A stretch of DNA of 64,000 bases from Blastococcus mobilis (lineage in GTDB: Bacteria; Actinomycetota; Actinomycetes; Mycobacteriales; Geodermatophilaceae). Of the stretch, positions 9,534 through 18,581 are shown one piece after another. How positions within the stretch are numbered: position 1 is the stretch's first letter; every line of letters starts with the position of its first letter. A program made the position numbers and the translations under genes. The stretch lies in NCBI RefSeq assembly GCF_900188025.1, contig NZ_FZNO01000001.1:248001-312000 (forward strand). Reading direction: 5' to 3'. The notes under the pieces were generated by a model. It searched no databases, was not told where the DNA came from, and worked only from the letters and a program-made list of their open reading frames with translations.

Positions 9534-10145
9534 CGTATCCGGGCGGGTGTGGGCGCATCCGTCTGTGCGAGGGCTTGGCTCGGTGGAGGGGTGGGAGTGC
9601 GACGGGCAGTTCCTGGCGGTCCGTCGCGTGGGGGTGCACGATGCACCAGCAGGCCTGGACCCAGGTGAAGGGTGGTCATCGCCGGTGACATCGCAGGGCT
9701 GGGACGAGGACGACCTGCTGGAGGAGCTGCGCACGGCGCTGCGTCGGGCCGGGGCGCCGACGCCGAGGATGGTCGCCGCGGGGGAGGCGGCGTTCTCCTG
9801 GCGGACGGTGGACGCCGAGCTGGCCGCGCTGACCCATGATTCGCTGGCCGGGGAGTCGGTGCTGGTCCGGAGCGGGGAGGCGGCGCCGCGGTCGCTGGTC
9901 TTCGAGGGGCGGCGGCTGTCGGTGGAGCTGGACGAGGGCGAGGAGGGCCTGGTCGGTCAGCTGCTGCCGCCGGCCGCCGGGGAGGTGTCCCTGCTGGGGC
10001 CCGACGGGGCGGAGCTGGCGCATGCCGAGATCGACGAGCTGGGCTGCTTCTGCTTCGAGTCGTCGGCGGCCGGTCCGGTCCGGTTGCGCTGCCGGACCGG
10101 GTCGGGTGCGCTGCTGACCGACTGGTTCCGACTCTGACCCTCGAC
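9534..10145 (+). repeat. 612-bp direct repeat, copy A
   Basis: Nearly identical to 21098-21710. It contains about 150 bp of upstream DNA, the whole 150-codon small gene and eight bases after its stop. Differences are four substitutions inside the gene, all synonymous, plus a small cluster with one indel near 9551-9556. Homology stops abruptly at both ends. Confidence 0.97.
9685..10137 (+). CDS. CHAT/subtilase module small protein, copy A
   Basis: A 150-residue protein with the same predicted sequence as the product of 21250-21702. Residues 1-55 look helical and acidic (DEDDLLEELRTALRRAG), while the rest is beta-rich. The segment EVSLLGPDGAELAHAEIDEL resembles a small carboxypeptidase-regulatory-like beta sandwich. 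The end is TDWFRL. No signal peptide or membrane segment is seen. The GTG start at 9685 is inferred from the conserved reading frame; an open frame extends upstream to 9547 but that part looks non-coding. It is convergent with the S8 protease gene. Proteins like this accompany ECF sigma factors and CHAT proteases in actinobacteria by my recollection; a role as substrate or adaptor is inference. Confidence 0.8.
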   Translation: MTSQGWDEDDLLEELRTALRRAGAPTPRMVAAGEAAFSWRTVDAELAALTHDSLAGESVLVRSGEAAPRSLVFEGRRLSVELDEGEEGLVGQLLPPAAGEVSLLGPDGAELAHAEIDELGCFCFESSAAGPVRLRCRTGSGALLTDWFRL

Positions 10146-10181
10146 GCGTCCCGACCGCACCCCCTCAGCCCGGATCCACGG

Positions 10182-11429
10182 TCAGATGACCTGCGCGGGG
10201 TCGAGCGCAGGTCCCAGGCCGGGGAGCGCCCGTGCCGCTGCCGCTGCCAGCACGGCGTCCCGAGCTTGCAGTGCGGTCTCCCCGGTGCGGATCATCCGGG
10301 CGGCTACGAGCCCCACGACCAGCGGCGTGGCGAACGACGTCCCGCTCCAGCGGGCCATCCCGGTGAAGACCTCGCGGGCGCCGGTGCGGGGCGGTTCGGT
10401 GTAGGTGTACAAACCGGAGGCGAACGCGTTGACCAGGGCCTCTCCGGGCGCCCAGACGTCCGCCGAGGTTCCCCAGTTGCTGAACCACGCGCGATGAAGC
10501 TGGTCCGCCGCGAGAGCGCCCACGCCGGTCGCCCAGTCCGCCGCCGCGGGCCAGAAGGGGACGTCGTCGGCGTTGTTCCCCGCGGCGGCGACGATCACGA
10601 CCTCGGGGAACTCCGACAGGTCCTCGTCGTGGAACACCTCGAAGGCCAGCATGGCCGCGCCGTCGATGGTGGGGCTCCCGGCGGACAGGTTGATCACGTC
10701 GACGCCGCGGTCGAGCAGCTCACGCAGGTTCGCGACGACCTCGTGGTCCAGCGCCGTCCCCGCGCTCCCCGTCGGGAGGTGGTCCGCGACGTGCACCTCC
10801 GCGCCCGGTGCGATGCACCGCACCACCCCGGCGATGAAGGTGCCGTGCCCCCCGTACGGCGGGATCGTGGGCTCTCCCGTGGCCAGGTCCACGCCACCGA
10901 GCGCGTCGGCCTCCCCCGTGACGCCCTGCAGCCAGCCATGCCTGGCGGCATCCGCCAGCAGCCCGGTGTCGGACACCCCGACCCGGACGGGGTGTTCCCC
11001 GTCGCCGTCCCGGGGTGGCGGAGACGGCTCGATGTCGTTGCCGGGGAAGGCGGGCGGCTCGGGCTCGGTCGCGGGGCAGGCGGCCACCGGCGTGATCGAC
11101 AGCACGTAGCTGTACGAGGCGATGCCGGGGCCCAGCCTGCCCTCGATCACCGCCAGGACGTCGGGCACCCTGCCATCCGGAACGAGCAGCACGACCAGGC
11201 CGCGGATGGTCCGCACCTCGGCCGGCGGGAGGTCGTCCGGGCCGAAGAGGCGCCGTACGTCCTGCTCAGCGTCCCTGCGCACGACGATCCGGTCGGCGGC
11301 GTAGACGGCCACCGGCCGCCCGTCGCGTTCATGGACCGCGAGCGGGATGCCCTGGGCCCGGTACGAGGCCTCGATGAGCTCGTACTGCCTGCGGAACCGC
11401 TCGTCCGCGAACTGGGAGTTCTCGGTCAC
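10182..11429 (-). CDS. Cytoplasmic S8 subtilisin-like protease, module A
   Basis: A 415-residue serine protease. The catalytic triad is Asp154 (VGVSDTGLL), His195 (GGHGTFIAGV) and Ser365 (SGTSFATPL), with the oxyanion Asn285 in AAAGNN. The N-terminal about 140 residues are a separate non-catalytic region rather than a classical I9 propeptide. There is no signal peptide, so it should act in the cytoplasm. The GTG at 11429 is preceded by GGAGGT six bases upstream, which decides the start. It is divergent from the CHAT gene (103 bp apart) and a GTATCA element lies 69 bases upstream. The same gene order recurs at 21784-25968. The triad is intact, so it is predicted active. Confidence 0.92.
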   Translation of the reverse strand: MTENSQFADERFRRQYELIEASYRAQGIPLAVHERDGRPVAVYAADRIVVRRDAEQDVRRLFGPDDLPPAEVRTIRGLVVLLVPDGRVPDVLAVIEGRLGPGIASYSYVLSITPVAACPATEPEPPAFPGNDIEPSPPPRDGDGEHPVRVGVSDTGLLADAARHGWLQGVTGEADALGGVDLATGEPTIPPYGGHGTFIAGVVRCIAPGAEVHVADHLPTGSAGTALDHEVVANLRELLDRGVDVINLSAGSPTIDGAAMLAFEVFHDEDLSEFPEVVIVAAAGNNADDVPFWPAAADWATGVGALAADQLHRAWFSNWGTSADVWAPGEALVNAFASGLYTYTEPPRTGAREVFTGMARWSGTSFATPLVVGLVAARMIRTGETALQARDAVLAAAAARALPGLGPALDPAQVI

Positions 11430-11497
11430 CGTCCACCTCCCGCACCGCCCACGGTCCCGCACCGGACGAGGCGGGAGATCCCCGGGAGACACATGCT

Positions 11498-11504
11498 TGA
11501 TACC
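11498..11504 (-). promoter_or_regulatory. GGTATCA element upstream of S8 protease A
   Basis: On the minus strand this reads GGTATCA, 69 bases before the GTG of the S8 gene. It is one of 13 intergenic copies pointing to the downstream gene, with a possible role as a -10 element. Confidence 0.45.
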
Positions 11505-11532
11505 GCGCGACCGAGCCGCTACCCCTGAGCTC

Positions 11533-14184
11533 GTGGCTCCTGCCGTCAATCCCGTCCAGGACCCGGACGCCGAGGGGTTGTTACCCCTCGCGGTCGCTCG
11601 GCCACACGAGGCCCTGACGCGGGCGCGCGCGACGCTCGCCGCCCACCCGCCACCCCTGGCCGCCTCGATCGCCAGGCAGGCGATCGGCATCGTCCTGAGG
11701 GACCGCGGGGAGACCGCCGAGGCGATCGGGGAGCTGCGCGCGGCGCTGCGGCTCGCCCGCGCCGCCGGCTCCTCCGCGCGGGAGGCCGACGTGCTGGCCA
11801 CTCTCGGTGTCGCGCTCGTGTTCGCCGGTCACACGGTTGCGGGGCGGCGGGTGCTCGATCGCGCCGTCGGGCTGGCGCGGACCCAGCAGCTCGGGCAGGT
11901 CCTGGTCCGGAGGGGGATCGCCGGCTGGGTCCTGGGCGACCACGCCGCGGCACTGGCCGACCTGACCCGCGCCGTCCGGGAGCTGCGCCGCAGCGGCGAC
12001 GTCCTGTGGCAGCCGCGCGCGCTCACGACGCGCGCGTTCGTCCACCTCGCGCTGGGAGCGAGCGAGCGCGCGGTCGGCGACCTGGAGCGCGCCGAGCGGC
12101 TGCTGTCCGGATCGGCCCAGGAGCTGGAGGTCGCCTACGCGGTGCACAACCGGGCCATCGTGGCCATCCGCTCCGGGGACGTGCCCGAGGCGCTGACCCG
12201 CCTGGACCTGGCGGGCGAGCGCTATGCCGCGCTGAGCGTGACGGTGCCCGATCTGACGATCGACCGCTGCCGGGCGCTGCTGACCGCGGGGCTGGCTCGC
12301 GACGCGGCCGAGGAGGCCGACGCCGTCCTCGCCCGTCTCGACGCCGGTACCCCCCAGCAGGCATGCAAGCGCGCCGAGCTGCTGCTCACCGCGGCCGAGT
12401 GCGCCCTCGCGGCCGGGTGCCCCACGGCGGCAGGTGAGCGGGCGGCCGCCGCCCGGCGGCTGTTCACGGTGCAGCGGCGGTCGTGGTGGCGGGCGCACGC
12501 CCGACTGCTCGAGCTGCGGGCACTGGTCGACGCAGATCCCCCGACGCGCAGGCTGCTCGGCGCAGCGCTCCGGTGCGCCGCCGAGCTGGAGGCTCTGAGG
12601 TCGCCGGACTCGGGCCTGGCCCGACTGCTGGTCGGGCGGGTCGCGCTCGCACTGGGGGCGACGGACCAGGCGCAGGACGCGCTGGGAACCGCGGCGAGGG
12701 GCAGACGATCGGGACCCGCCCTGCGCCGGGCCGAGGGCTGGCTCGCCGAGGCGCTGCGCTGCGAGGCCACCGGGGACGGGCGCAGGCTCCTGCTCGCCTG
12801 CCACCGCGGCCTGGACGTCCTCGACCAGCACCGCGCCGTGCTCGGCTCGTCCGAGCTGCGCGCCCGCGCCACCGCACACGGCGCCGAACTCGCCGCCGTC
12901 GCGCAACGGCACGCCCTCCGGACGGCGCGGCCGCGCCTGGTGCTGCAGTGGAGCGAGCGGTGGCGGGCCGCGGCGCTCGCCGTTCCCCCTGCCCGGCCGG
13001 TCGACGACGCTGCGGCACGGGCGGAGCTGACCGCTGTGCGGGAGGTCGCGGTGCAGCTCGAGAGGGCCCTGGCCGAGGGGCTCCCCACGAGCCGGCTGGC
13101 CGCCGAGCAGGCGCGGCTGGAGCGAGCCGTCCGGGACCGCGCGCTGCGTGCGCCCGGGGACGGCCCGGGAACGCCTGGATCGCTGGACGTGGACGGGTTG
13201 CTCGACGCGGTCGGCGAGGACCGGCTCCTGCAGATCGTCGACGTCGACGGCACGCTCCACGTGCTGGTGTGCGGCGGTGGTCGGGTCCGGCTGTCCACCG
13301 CCGGTCGCACCGAGGACGTCGGTCGCGAGCTCGAGTTCCTCCTGTTCTCCCTGCGCCGCATCGCCAGAGGCCGGTCCAGGCACGGACCGCGGGACCTGGA
13401 GTTGCTCACGGCACGGGCGGCACGGCTGTCGGAGCTGGTGCTGGGCCCGGCCCGACGGCAGCTCGGCGAGAGCGACATCGTGATCGTCCCGCCGGGCGTC
13501 CTTCAGGCGATCCCGTGGGGGCTGCTGCCGGAGCTGCGTGAGCGCCCGGTCGTCGTGGCCCCGTCGGCGAGGACGTGGCTGCGCGCGCGGGCGGTCGCCG
13601 CGCCCCTGGGTGAGCGAGTGGTGCTGGTCGGTGGGCCCGGACTCCCCGGGGGCGACCACGAGATCGCCGAGCTCGCCCGTCGCCACCCCGGTGCCGTGCG
13701 GCTCGCCGGAGGTGCGGCGCGCTGCGCGGCGGTCTGCACGGCCCTCGACGGCGCGACGCTCGCGCACATCGCCGCACACGGCACCTTCCGTGCCGACAGC
13801 CCCCTGTTCTCCGCGCTCCACCTCGACGACGGCCCGCTCACCGTCTACGACCTCGAGCGGCTCGGCCGGGCGCCGGCCCGCCTGGTGCTGTCCGCGTGTC
13901 ACGCGGGTCGGCTGGCACCGACCGGAGCGGATGAGCTGCTGGGCCTGGCGAGCTCACTCATCCCGCTCGGGACCGCCAGCGTGGTCGCCGCCGTCGTCGA
14001 GGTGGACGACGCGGCCACGGCCTCGTTGATGGTGGCGCTGCACGACCACCTGCGACGCGGCGCCTCGCTCGCGGAGGCGTTGTGCCGGACACGGTCCGCG
14101 GGCGAGGACCCCCTGGCGGTGGCGACGGCGTCGTCGTTCATCTGTCTCGGCGCCGCGTCGCCGGCCGCCTCGCCGATCCGGTGA
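11533..14184 (+). CDS. TPR-CHAT caspase-like protease, module A
   Basis: An 883-residue protein. Roughly residues 20-560 are an array of tetratricopeptide-like helices rich in Ala, Leu and Arg, followed by a CHAT domain over about residues 600-880. The catalytic dyad of the clan CD protease fold is present: His749 in LAHIAAHGTF and Cys789 in LVLSACHAGR. CHAT proteases are cysteine peptidases related to caspases; in known systems a TPR-CHAT protein is switched on by a signal and cuts a specific partner. Here the nearest partners are the divergent S8 protease and the small protein. The GTG at 11533 is chosen because the domain begins there; no strong ribosome binding site is visible, so the start is uncertain. 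Confidence 0.9.
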   Translation: MAPAVNPVQDPDAEGLLPLAVARPHEALTRARATLAAHPPPLAASIARQAIGIVLRDRGETAEAIGELRAALRLARAAGSSAREADVLATLGVALVFAGHTVAGRRVLDRAVGLARTQQLGQVLVRRGIAGWVLGDHAAALADLTRAVRELRRSGDVLWQPRALTTRAFVHLALGASERAVGDLERAERLLSGSAQELEVAYAVHNRAIVAIRSGDVPEALTRLDLAGERYAALSVTVPDLTIDRCRALLTAGLARDAAEEADAVLARLDAGTPQQACKRAELLLTAAECALAAGCPTAAGERAAAARRLFTVQRRSWWRAHARLLELRALVDADPPTRRLLGAALRCAAELEALRSPDSGLARLLVGRVALALGATDQAQDALGTAARGRRSGPALRRAEGWLAEALRCEATGDGRRLLLACHRGLDVLDQHRAVLGSSELRARATAHGAELAAVAQRHALRTARPRLVLQWSERWRAAALAVPPARPVDDAAARAELTAVREVAVQLERALAEGLPTSRLAAEQARLERAVRDRALRAPGDGPGTPGSLDVDGLLDAVGEDRLLQIVDVDGTLHVLVCGGGRVRLSTAGRTEDVGRELEFLLFSLRRIARGRSRHGPRDLELLTARAARLSELVLGPARRQLGESDIVIVPPGVLQAIPWGLLPELRERPVVVAPSARTWLRARAVAAPLGERVVLVGGPGLPGGDHEIAELARRHPGAVRLAGGAARCAAVCTALDGATLAHIAAHGTFRADSPLFSALHLDDGPLTVYDLERLGRAPARLVLSACHAGRLAPTGADELLGLASSLIPLGTASVVAAVVEVDDAATASLMVALHDHLRRGASLAEALCRTRSAGEDPLAVATASSFICLGAASPAASPIR

Positions 14185-14360
14185 GGAGCGGCCGGCCCCT
14201 GGCCCGATGACGTCGGCGGAGCAGGCACACCGCTCGAGGTCGGACAGGTGTGGCGGTTGCGCCGACCGACCGTGCCGCTCCAGCCCCACTGGGCGAGCAG
14301 CTCGTGCCACGCTCGTGCTGCCCGGCTGCGGGCCCCTGCTCCGAAGCAGTGGAGGATCTC

Positions 14361-15347
14361 GTGGGGCGGTTCCTGCTGAGGCGCCTGGTCCACCACCTCG
14401 TCCTGGTGTTCGTGGCGGTGACGCTCGCCTACGTCCTCGCCTCCCTCGCCCTGGATCCGCGGTCCCGGTACGAGGGGCGCAACCCGCCGGCGCCCCCGGC
14501 CGTGATCGATGCGCAGCTCTCCGAGTACGGGGTGAACGACGAGGACCCGCTCCCGGAGCGTTACGTGCACTGGATGGGCGGCGTCCTGAGAGGTGACTTC
14601 GGCACGACGGTCACGGGCGGCAGCATCAACGACGAGCTCTGGTCACGTGCCCTGGTCAGCCTCCGCCTGCTGGTGATCGGTTCGGTCCTCGGCGCCGCCG
14701 TCGGCGTGCTGGTCGGCGTGGTGAGTGCCGTCAAGCAGCACTCGTTCATCGATCGGCTGTTCACCGCTGTGTCGTTCTTCTTCATCGCCACCCCGGTCTT
14801 CTTCACCGCTGTGCTGCTGAAGTTCGGGGCGTTGCAGGTCAACGAGGCCGCGGGGGAGACGGTGCTCTTCTACACCGGCTACGAGACCCCGGGGCTGGAG
14901 GCCGGCTTCTGGGGCACCGTCACCGACCAGGTCGCGCACCTGATCCTGCCCACGCTCTCCATCGCCCTGGGGCTGACCGCGCTCGTCTCCAGATACCAGC
15001 GCAACGCGATGCTCGACGTGCTCAACAGCGACTTCCTGCGTACCGCCCAGGCGAAGGGACTGACCCGGAGGCAGGCGCTCTACCGGCACGGACTGCGGAC
15101 GGCGCTGATCCCGATGGCGCCCCTGCTGGCGTACTCGTTCGGCACGCTGGTGGTGGGCGCGACCTTCACCGAGAAGATCTTCGGCTGGCACGGGATGGGG
15201 GAATGGGTCGTCGACTCGATCACCCGCGACGACATCAACGTCACCGCGACCGTGGCGCTGTTCACGGCCGTGTTCGTGCTGTTCGCGGCTCTCCTGTCCG
15301 ACGTCCTCCACGCCGTCCTCGATCCGCGCGTGCGGGTCACCGCGTGA
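14361..15347 (+). CDS. ABC importer permease, DppB/OppB type
   Basis: A 328-residue inner-membrane permease of the peptide/nickel/opine ABC importer family, with about six membrane segments. The EAA loop region reads NSDFLRTAQAKGLTRRQAL near residues 217-235 and contacts the ATPase. The gene begins at a GTG at 14361, five bases after GGAGG; upstream in-frame codons lack this signal. It heads a four-gene operon (permease, permease, fused ATPase, binding protein) with a 22-bp gap to the next gene. The importer probably takes up oligopeptides. It is inserted between the two CHAT/subtilase modules. Confidence 0.93.
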   Translation: MGRFLLRRLVHHLVLVFVAVTLAYVLASLALDPRSRYEGRNPPAPPAVIDAQLSEYGVNDEDPLPERYVHWMGGVLRGDFGTTVTGGSINDELWSRALVSLRLLVIGSVLGAAVGVLVGVVSAVKQHSFIDRLFTAVSFFFIATPVFFTAVLLKFGALQVNEAAGETVLFYTGYETPGLEAGFWGTVTDQVAHLILPTLSIALGLTALVSRYQRNAMLDVLNSDFLRTAQAKGLTRRQALYRHGLRTALIPMAPLLAYSFGTLVVGATFTEKIFGWHGMGEWVVDSITRDDINVTATVALFTAVFVLFAALLSDVLHAVLDPRVRVTA

Positions 15348-15369
15348 GCCCGGCGGAAATGAGGCGACC

Positions 15370-16329
15370 ATGTCGCTGCCCACCGACCCCTTCCTCGCCG
15401 CCGACCACCGGCTCGTCCCCAGCGCTGGGGGAAGGACGGGTGCACCGGAGGACGTCGTCGTCCTCGGGCGGCGTCGCCTGGTGCTGGCCCGGCTCCGGCG
15501 CAACCGGGCCGCCATGGCCGCGCTGGTCGTGCTCGTCCTGCTGGTGGTCGCCGCTGTGCTCGGCCCGGTGACCTACCGCTGGATCACCGGGTGGGGCTAC
15601 ATCGGCCAGGACCGCACCGCACTCCTGCAGCCCCCGTCGGCCGAGCACTGGTTCGGCACCACGCTGATCGGCGTCGACGTCTTCGCCCAGACGCTGCGCG
15701 GTCTGCAGAAGTCTCTCCTCATCGGCTTCCTGGCGGCGGTGATCTCGACCGGCCTGGCGGCGGTCGTGGGCGCGTTCGCCGGCTACCTCGGTGGCTGGGT
15801 GGACCGCGGGCTCATGTGGCTGGTCGACCTGCTGCTCGTGATCCCGGCGTTCCTCGTCGTCGCCGTCCTCGGTCGTGGCCTCGGCGAGGCCGGCTGGCCC
15901 GTCCTGACGCTGCTGATCGCACTCTTCGCCTGGATGATCACCGCTCGGATCGTCCGCGGCACGACGCTGAGCCTCCGCGAGCGGGAGTTCGTCCTGGCCG
16001 CCCGCTTCTCGGGGGTGTCGGTGCCGGGCATCGTCTTCCGGCACCTGATCCCCAACATGTCCTCCCTGCTGATCATCGACGCCACGATCACGGTCGCGAC
16101 GGCGATCATCGCCGAGTCCGGGCTGTCCTACTTCGGGTTCGGGGTCCGGCCTCCCGACGTCTCACTCGGCAGCATGATCGCCGTAGGCACCCCGTCGGCA
16201 TTCACCTCTCCGTGGCTGTTCATGTTCGCCGGCGGCCTGCTGGTGCTCACCACGCTGGCGGTCAGCGTCCTCGGCGACGGGCTCCGCGACGCGCTCGACC
16301 CCGGCTCGACGCGGAGGGCGGGCCGGTGA
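15370..16329 (+). CDS. ABC importer permease, DppC/OppC type
   Basis: A 319-residue second permease of the same importer. An N-terminal OppC-type segment ([19 protein letters not shown]) is followed by about five further membrane helices, and the coupling loop [20 protein letters not shown] lies near residues 200-219. The ATG at 15370 follows GAGG. The stop overlaps the GTG start of the ATPase gene (GTGA), so the two are translationally coupled. The pairing with 14361-15347 makes a heterodimeric channel. Confidence 0.94.
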   Translation: MSLPTDPFLAADHRLVPSAGGRTGAPEDVVVLGRRRLVLARLRRNRAAMAALVVLVLLVVAAVLGPVTYRWITGWGYIGQDRTALLQPPSAEHWFGTTLIGVDVFAQTLRGLQKSLLIGFLAAVISTGLAAVVGAFAGYLGGWVDRGLMWLVDLLLVIPAFLVVAVLGRGLGEAGWPVLTLLIALFAWMITARIVRGTTLSLREREFVLAARFSGVSVPGIVFRHLIPNMSSLLIIDATITVATAIIAESGLSYFGFGVRPPDVSLGSMIAVGTPSAFTSPWLFMFAGGLLVLTTLAVSVLGDGLRDALDPGSTRRAGR

Positions 16330-18470
16330 TCCGGCAGGAACCGACCACGTCGCGGGCCCCGGAGGGGACAGCACCGTTGTTCGAGGTGCGCGACCTGACG
16401 GTCGCGTTCGTGGGGGAGTCCGGGCCGGTTCCCGCCGTCCGCGGACTGAGCTATGCGCTCTCCCGGGGCGAGGTGCTCGGGATCGTCGGGGAGTCCGGGT
16501 CGGGGAAGTCGGCTTCCGCGCTGGCGGTCATGGGCCTCCTGCCGTCGTCGGCGACCGTGTCGGGGAGCGTCCGGTTGCGCGGCGAGGAGCTGCTCGGGCT
16601 GTCCGACCGACGGCTGGCGCGGATCCGCGGCAGCAGGATCGCCATGGTCTTCCAGGACCCGCTGTCGGCACTGACACCTGTCCACAGGATCGGTGATCAG
16701 GTCGCCGAGGCGGTCCGGATCCACCAGGGTGTCTCCGCGGCCGCGGCGCACGACCGGGCGGTGGAGCTGCTCGACGCCGTGGGCATCCCGAACGCCGCGC
16801 AGCGGGCCAGGGCCTATCCGCACGAGTTCTCCGGCGGCATGCGGCAGCGGGTCATGATCGCCATGGCGATCGCCAACGACCCCGACGTCCTGATCGCCGA
16901 CGAGCCGACGACGGCGCTGGACGTCACCGTCCAGGCCCAGGTCCTCGCCCTGCTCGAGACCGCCCGGCGGATGACCGGTGCGGCCACCGTGGTGATCACC
17001 CACGACCTGGCCGTGGTCGCCGGCATCGCGGACCGCATCGTCGTCATGTACGCGGGCAAGGCCGTGGAGAGCGGTCCCGTCGTGCCGGTGTACGCCGATC
17101 CACGGATGCCCTACACGATCGGCCTGCTGGGCTCGGTGCCCCGACTGGACCGTCCCGGGCGGCCGCTGACGCCGATCGAGGGGGCACCGCCCGACCTCGC
17201 GCGGCTGCCGCAGGGCTGCCCGTTCGTCTCCCGGTGCCCGGTGAACGTCCCCGTCTGCCGGACGATCGAGCCCGCCCTCGAGCCGGTCGCCAGGAGCGAC
17301 CGTCGCGCCGCCTGCCACCGCCGCGGAGAGATCGCGTTCGGCCGGATCGGTGGGGCACCGGTGTTTCCCCTTCCGGAGATCGCCTCCGCCCGGGAGGAGA
17401 GTCCCCGGGACGGCCGTCCCGCCGTCCTCGAGGTGCGCCAGCTGGTCAAGCGCCATCCGATCACCACAGGAGTGGTCCTGCGCCGCCGGATCGGCACGAT
17501 CACCGCGGTGGACGGGATCAGCTTCGACATCCGCGAGGGTGAGGCGCTGGGCCTGGTGGGCGAGTCCGGCTGCGGCAAGACGACGACGGTCATGCAGCTG
17601 CTCGAACTGGCCGCGCCCGAGGAGGGCAGGGTGTCGATGCTGGGCAGGGACATCGCCTCCCTCAGCCGCGACGGTCGCAAGCACCTGCGTCGGGAGGTCC
17701 AGGTGGTCTTCCAGGACCCCTTCGCCTCACTCGACCCGCGGCTGCCCGTAGGCGACATCATCGCCGAGCCGCTAAGGGCCTTCGGTGTGTCCCTCGACCG
17801 GCGCCACGGACGCGTGCGGGACCTGCTCGACCTCGTGGGTCTGAGCGCTGAGCACGCCAACCGGTACCCGGCGGACCTGTCCGGAGGCCAGCGGCAGCGG
17901 ATCGGCATCGCGCGCGCACTGGCCCTGGAGCCACGCCTCCTCGTGCTCGACGAACCGGTGTCGGCCCTGGACGTCTCCATCCAGGCCGGCGTGCTCAACC
18001 TGCTCGAGCACCTCAAGGTCCATCTGGGGCTGGCGTACCTGTTCGTCGGCCACGACCTGTCGGTGGTCCGCCACGTCGCCGACCGGGTCGCAGTGATGTA
18101 CGCGGGCCGGCTCGTGGAGGTCGGCGACGCAGACGAGGTGTTCGGACACCCCACCCATCCGTACACGCAGGCGCTGCTGAGCGCCGTCCCCATCCCTGAG
18201 CCGGGCACGGAGCGGCAGCGCACCCGGATCCTGCTGGATGGGGACCTGCCCGATCCGGCGGACCTGCCGTCAGGCTGCCGGTTCCGGTCGCGCTGCCCGC
18301 TGTTCGCCCGACTTCCCCCCGAGCGACGGCGGCGCTGCAGCGACGTCGACCCACCGCTGGAGCCGCGCAGCACCGGTGACCATCAGTCGGCATGTCACTG
18401 GGCCCGCGACAACCCGATCCTGCCCGCGGGGGCCGGCAGGAGCAGGACCGGTCGATCCGACACTGATTAG
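16326..18470 (+). CDS. Fused dual ATPase of the peptide ABC importer (DppD-DppF)
   Basis: A 714-residue protein carrying two complete ABC ATPase domains, which in E. coli are separate DppD and DppF polypeptides. In the first half Walker A is GESGSGKS (about residues 56-63), the signature is FSGGMRQRV and Walker B is VLIADEP. In the second half Walker A is GESGCGKT, the signature is [15 protein letters not shown] and Walker B is LLVLDEP. Each half ends with the oligopeptide-type C-terminal region with Cys residues ([15 protein letters not shown] and [14 protein letters not shown]). Both sites look intact. The GTG start overlaps the permease stop. Fusion of the two ATPases is common in actinobacteria. 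Confidence 0.95.
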   Translation: MIRQEPTTSRAPEGTAPLFEVRDLTVAFVGESGPVPAVRGLSYALSRGEVLGIVGESGSGKSASALAVMGLLPSSATVSGSVRLRGEELLGLSDRRLARIRGSRIAMVFQDPLSALTPVHRIGDQVAEAVRIHQGVSAAAAHDRAVELLDAVGIPNAAQRARAYPHEFSGGMRQRVMIAMAIANDPDVLIADEPTTALDVTVQAQVLALLETARRMTGAATVVITHDLAVVAGIADRIVVMYAGKAVESGPVVPVYADPRMPYTIGLLGSVPRLDRPGRPLTPIEGAPPDLARLPQGCPFVSRCPVNVPVCRTIEPALEPVARSDRRAACHRRGEIAFGRIGGAPVFPLPEIASAREESPRDGRPAVLEVRQLVKRHPITTGVVLRRRIGTITAVDGISFDIREGEALGLVGESGCGKTTTVMQLLELAAPEEGRVSMLGRDIASLSRDGRKHLRREVQVVFQDPFASLDPRLPVGDIIAEPLRAFGVSLDRRHGRVRDLLDLVGLSAEHANRYPADLSGGQRQRIGIARALALEPRLLVLDEPVSALDVSIQAGVLNLLEHLKVHLGLAYLFVGHDLSVVRHVADRVAVMYAGRLVEVGDADEVFGHPTHPYTQALLSAVPIPEPGTERQRTRILLDGDLPDPADLPSGCRFRSRCPLFARLPPERRRRCSDVDPPLEPRSTGDHQSACHWARDNPILPAGAGRSRTGRSDTD

Positions 18471-18581
18471 GGCGGAAGTGACGGCACCGTGGGATTCCGG
18501 GCCTACTCTCAGGACGTCCGAGCCCACCGACCGTTCACCAGGCTCGTTCACCCGGCGCCGGTCCGCACCGTGGAGGACCTC

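Noticed and set aside
16128-17684. Long minus-strand frame inside the ABC ATPase gene
   Set aside because: Antisense shadow of the fused ATPase with no domain.
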